64,000 nt of DNA from Simiduia litorea (GTDB lineage Bacteria; Pseudomonadota; Gammaproteobacteria; Pseudomonadales; Cellvibrionaceae), in assembly GCF_042853465.1 (NCBI RefSeq), contig NZ_AP031497.1, forward strand, positions 992,001 to 1,056,000. The letters are read 5' to 3'. The notes under the pieces are model-generated. The model was not told the origin of the DNA and made no database searches. It saw nothing but the letters and a program-made list of their open reading frames with translations. Numbering within the stretch: the stretch's first letter is position 1; each line of letters opens with the position of its first letter. Shown here piece by piece: positions 61,493 to 64,000 of the stretch. The translations under genes were made by a program, and so were the position numbers.

Positions 61493-64000
61493 CTAGAACT
61501 TCAGGCTAACCCGCCCATACCAAAACCGGCCTTTTAGGTCGTGGGTGCGGGAGTCCATGCTGTCGTTGAATGCCGATGCGGCGAAAGGGGCGGGATTGTC
61601 GAGTAGATTGTCTGCACCTAACGTTAGTTTTAGGCCTTTTTTTACCGGTAATAGGTAGTTGAATTGTACGTCGTGAGTAATCCAGCTATCGATGGTGCGC
61701 TTCGTGCCTGCTTTTGGGACTTCTTCTTCTAGGGGGCTGACATAGTTGATGGTGTAGTGCAGGTCTAGGCCGTCTTGTTGCCAGTGAATGCCGGTATTTG
61801 CTTTTAGTTTGGGTAGTGCGCCGTTGCCTTCGGAGGCTTCGTCGGAAAAGCTGCCGGCTAGTTCTTCAGTGGCCGCCGAAGGGGCTAATTGATCTTTAAA
61901 TGAGTGCAGATGTGCAGCGTTTAGGGAGATGGACGCTAGTCCGGCGTCTATAAGATGCTGGTACTTTAGGGTTAGGTCCGCACCATTAATTTCCCTGCGG
62001 CCGATGTTAATGAAGGATGCATCAATTCTCTCAATGTCTCCTGCCGCGTTGCGAGTCACCTTGTCCTGAAATAATCCCGCTTCGGCATTTTGGTTGACGA
62101 TATATTGCGCGGAGGCGTCTACGACGTCGTTTTGTTCAATCCAGAAAAAATCTAAGGCGGCGTATAAGCCTGGTAGCGTTGAAGGTGTCCAAACGATCCC
62201 TAGGGTGCTGTTGTTGGAGCTTTCGGGTTCAAGGTTGGTCGAGCCTGAAAACTCCGTTAGAAACTGATTTCGCGTGGGGTCGCTCTGCTGGTTGCAACCC
62301 ACGAGCACGCCAACACTGTTTGGGTTGGCGCAAGGATCATCTAAGAACGCCTGTGTGGTTTGGCCACCCTTATGCAGCTCATTCAGGCTTGGCGCGCGGA
62401 AGCCCTTGGAGAAGGTGGTTCTGACCAATAGGTTGGCTGTTGGCTGATATCTTAGCCCGGCTTTTGGTGTCACGGCGGTGCCGAAGTCGCTGTAATGGGA
62501 GATGCGGCTGGCGATTTCTAAGTCTAGATGGTGGGCCCAGCTTGTATTTTGTGCCAGAGGTATTTGAAGTTCGGCAAACATTTCAGTGATGTTGCGCGCG
62601 CCTTCGGTGGCGGTGTCTTCGCCGCCGCCAATATAGAAGTCGTTATTTTCCAATGTGTTGGGTTTTCTGCTGGTGGATTCGCGTCGAACTTCGAACCCGC
62701 CAGCGGCCAATACTTCGCCGCTGGCTAACGCCGCCAATTGCGAGTCCAAGCTGAGAGACAGCCCCATGAGTTGGCTGTTGCCGCGCACATTGTTGTCAAT
62801 GCGAATATAGTCGGCCATGTCCTGAGTAATACTACCTTCAGGGCCAAAGACATTCAGTGGGACGCAGCTGGCAGCGGCGTTGCATAGCGTGTCATCGCCC
62901 AGCGCCCGTTGGGTTTTGAGGCCGCTTAGCAGGTTTGTGCTTTCAAGTTGGGCGTTGGTTCGGCTCCAGAATTGGTTTAATTGCCAGCGAATGACGCCGT
63001 CGTCGCCTTCTAGTCCAATGTTGAGGCGGTAGGCTTGAGCGTTATTGATTTGCTCTCTCGGCCCCAGTTCAACAAGCCTTTTTCGAACGTCCCCAAGGGT
63101 TTGCCCAAAAGGGTTGTAAATATTGCTCGAATCAACGTCGATGGGCTCGGCTTCAAAACCAGTAAATAGTGGTGTGGGAGCCAAGGTAATGCTGGCTTCT
63201 GTACCCGTGTAAGACGCGTCGATAAACACGCTGGTGGTGTGGTTCAGTTCGAGCCTGGCCGTTGAAAAGAGGCTTGCTCGTGTCGAAGGTGATATGGAGC
63301 TGGTAAATGCGGGGTAGTCGAACAGATCGTTGACTGAGGCCGGTTCAAAGTCCGAGCTTGAGCTGCCGTCTTGGCCTTTGATGAGGGTGAGGACTTGATC
63401 GTTCACGGTGATGCGCCCGTCGGGCGTTGCACTGGATCGCAAATCGGCGCCGCCTTTGGCTAGGTTATTGGCGCTGCGAGCGACTTCTCTATCGCGACTC
63501 ATGATGCCTTGCTGGTCGAAGTAAGAGGCGGCGACCATGAGCGAAGCTGTGTTGGATTGGGTACCCCAGAGCAGGCTGGTGGTGGCAGTTTCTAAGTCTG
63601 AACGCGACGTTTCGCCGTAAAATTGTTCGACTTGAAATCCCTCAAAGTTGCTCCTGAGGATGATATTAACAACCCCAGCAATGGCGTCAGACCCATAAAC
63701 GGCGGATGCGCCATCTTTAAGGATCTCGATGCGCTCGACCGCAGCGGGGGGGATGGAGTTCAGGTCGATCGCATCGCCTGCTAGGCCTGAATAGGCCGTT
63801 CGTTGGCCATTTAGTAGGACCAACGTGTTATTGGCTGGTAGCCCTCGAAGTGTGACCGTTGCCGTGCCGTCACCGCCATTGCTAACCGCGGTAGAGGTTG
63901 AGTTCCCGGCGACTGTAGGGATGAATTTTAAGAACTCACCTAAGGTCTGAGCACCGCTCGCAGCCAGCTCGGGTTGGGAGATTACATCTATGGGTGAGGC
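61493..64000 (-). CDS. TonB-dependent outer membrane receptor (paralogue 3, 5' end outside window)
   Basis: The frame is open from the window edge to the stop at 61493, 835 codons, with no start visible; an internal TTG at 63823 is not the start. The visible N-terminus begins in the plug (VISQPELAASGAQTLGEFL), followed by TLVLLNGQRTAYSG, ERIEILKDGASAVYGSDAIAGVVNIIL (in part) and a barrel ending RVSLKF. It is the same class as the two receptors downstream. The small secreted protein gene follows on the same strand after 25 bp. Confidence 0.9.
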   Translation of the reverse strand, partial: ASPIDVISQPELAASGAQTLGEFLKFIPTVAGNSTSTAVSNGGDGTATVTLRGLPANNTLVLLNGQRTAYSGLAGDAIDLNSIPPAAVERIEILKDGASAVYGSDAIAGVVNIILRSNFEGFQVEQFYGETSRSDLETATTSLLWGTQSNTASLMVAASYFDQQGIMSRDREVARSANNLAKGGADLRSSATPDGRITVNDQVLTLIKGQDGSSSSDFEPASVNDLFDYPAFTSSISPSTRASLFSTARLELNHTTSVFIDASYTGTEASITLAPTPLFTGFEAEPIDVDSSNIYNPFGQTLGDVRKRLVELGPREQINNAQAYRLNIGLEGDDGVIRWQLNQFWSRTNAQLESTNLLSGLKTQRALGDDTLCNAAASCVPLNVFGPEGSITQDMADYIRIDNNVRGNSQLMGLSLSLDSQLAALASGEVLAAGGFEVRRESTSRKPNTLENNDFYIGGGEDTATEGARNITEMFAELQIPLAQNTSWAHHLDLEIASRISHYSDFGTAVTPKAGLRYQPTANLLVRTTFSKGFRAPSLNELHKGGQTTQAFLDDPCANPNSVGVLVGCNQQSDPTRNQFLTEFSGSTNLEPESSNNSTLGIVWTPSTLPGLYAALDFFWIEQNDVVDASAQYIVNQNAEAGLFQDKVTRNAAGDIERIDASFINIGRREINGADLTLKYQHLIDAGLASISLNAAHLHSFKDQLAPSAATEELAGSFSDEASEGNGALPKLKANTGIHWQQDGLDLHYTINYVSPLEEEVPKAGTKRTIDSWITHDVQFNYLLPVKKGLKLTLGADNLLDNPAPFAASAFNDSMDSRTHDLKGRFWYGRVSLKF

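Overview
The window reads as chromosomal DNA of a free-living, probably marine gammaproteobacterium. This is inferred from gene content and order: a six-gene Rnf/Rsx operon next to metG and mrp/apbC, the leuS-lptE-holA block, and the miaB-ybeZ-ybeY-corC-lnt block are arrangements familiar from Pseudomonas-like and Cellvibrio-like gammaproteobacteria. Four large TonB-dependent receptors and paired Na+/H+ antiporters fit a heterotroph that scavenges organic matter in salt water. I saw no tRNA, rRNA, CRISPR array, prophage or intact insertion sequence.

Layout. 1-2960 (minus): a translationally coupled operon of a cytochrome c4-like protein, a MauG/di-haem peroxidase-like protein and a secreted parallel beta-helix protein (cut by the window edge). 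3478-7163 (minus): a TonB-dependent receptor and a TetR regulator. 7319-13314 (minus): rsxA-B-C-D-G-E, the ion-pumping electron transport complex. 13519-16846: metG (minus) and mrp (plus), divergent. 16952-19062: a small K+ channel, a GFA-family protein and an exported methyltransferase-like protein. 19265-23431 (minus): leuS, lptE, holA. 23595-27157 (plus): a zinc-ribbon protein, a CBS-GGDEF diguanylate cyclase, two small proteins that look like diverged paralogues, a CDGSH iron-sulfur protein and a nitroreductase. 27162-32621 (minus): miaB, ybeZ, ybeY, corC, lnt. 32812-38203 (plus): a DUF1820 protein, a LysE-type exporter, an MscS-type channel, a CPA1 antiporter with a cytosolic domain, and NhaA. 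38249-39520 (minus): an aminotransferase. 39785-44845: a TetR regulator divergent from an RND pump (adaptor plus permease), with two matched inverted repeats between them that are good operator candidates. 44903-51355: a DUF962/Mpo1-like protein, a periplasmic binding protein, a GNAT, a GST, an M2-family peptidase lipoprotein and a POT peptide importer. 52301-64000: a transglutaminase-like TPR lipoprotein, a TPR-sulfotransferase and three TonB receptors of one subclass (the last cut by the window edge), with a small secreted protein between two of them.

How it fits together. The core blocks handle translation, lipoprotein and LPS maturation and membrane energetics. The accessory blocks handle substrate uptake (TonB receptors, POT importer, M2 peptidase) and stress or efflux (RND pump, antiporters, channels). 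The least explained features are: a family of heptad-built palindromic repeats at gene 3' ends, one copy sitting inside a 186-bp element with perfect 17-bp terminal inverted repeats; the grouping of TonB receptors with a TPR-sulfotransferase and a transglutaminase-like TPR lipoprotein; the cytochrome/peroxidase/beta-helix operon; and the tandem small paralogues beside a diguanylate cyclase. All family names come from motifs and remembered family features, not from database searches.
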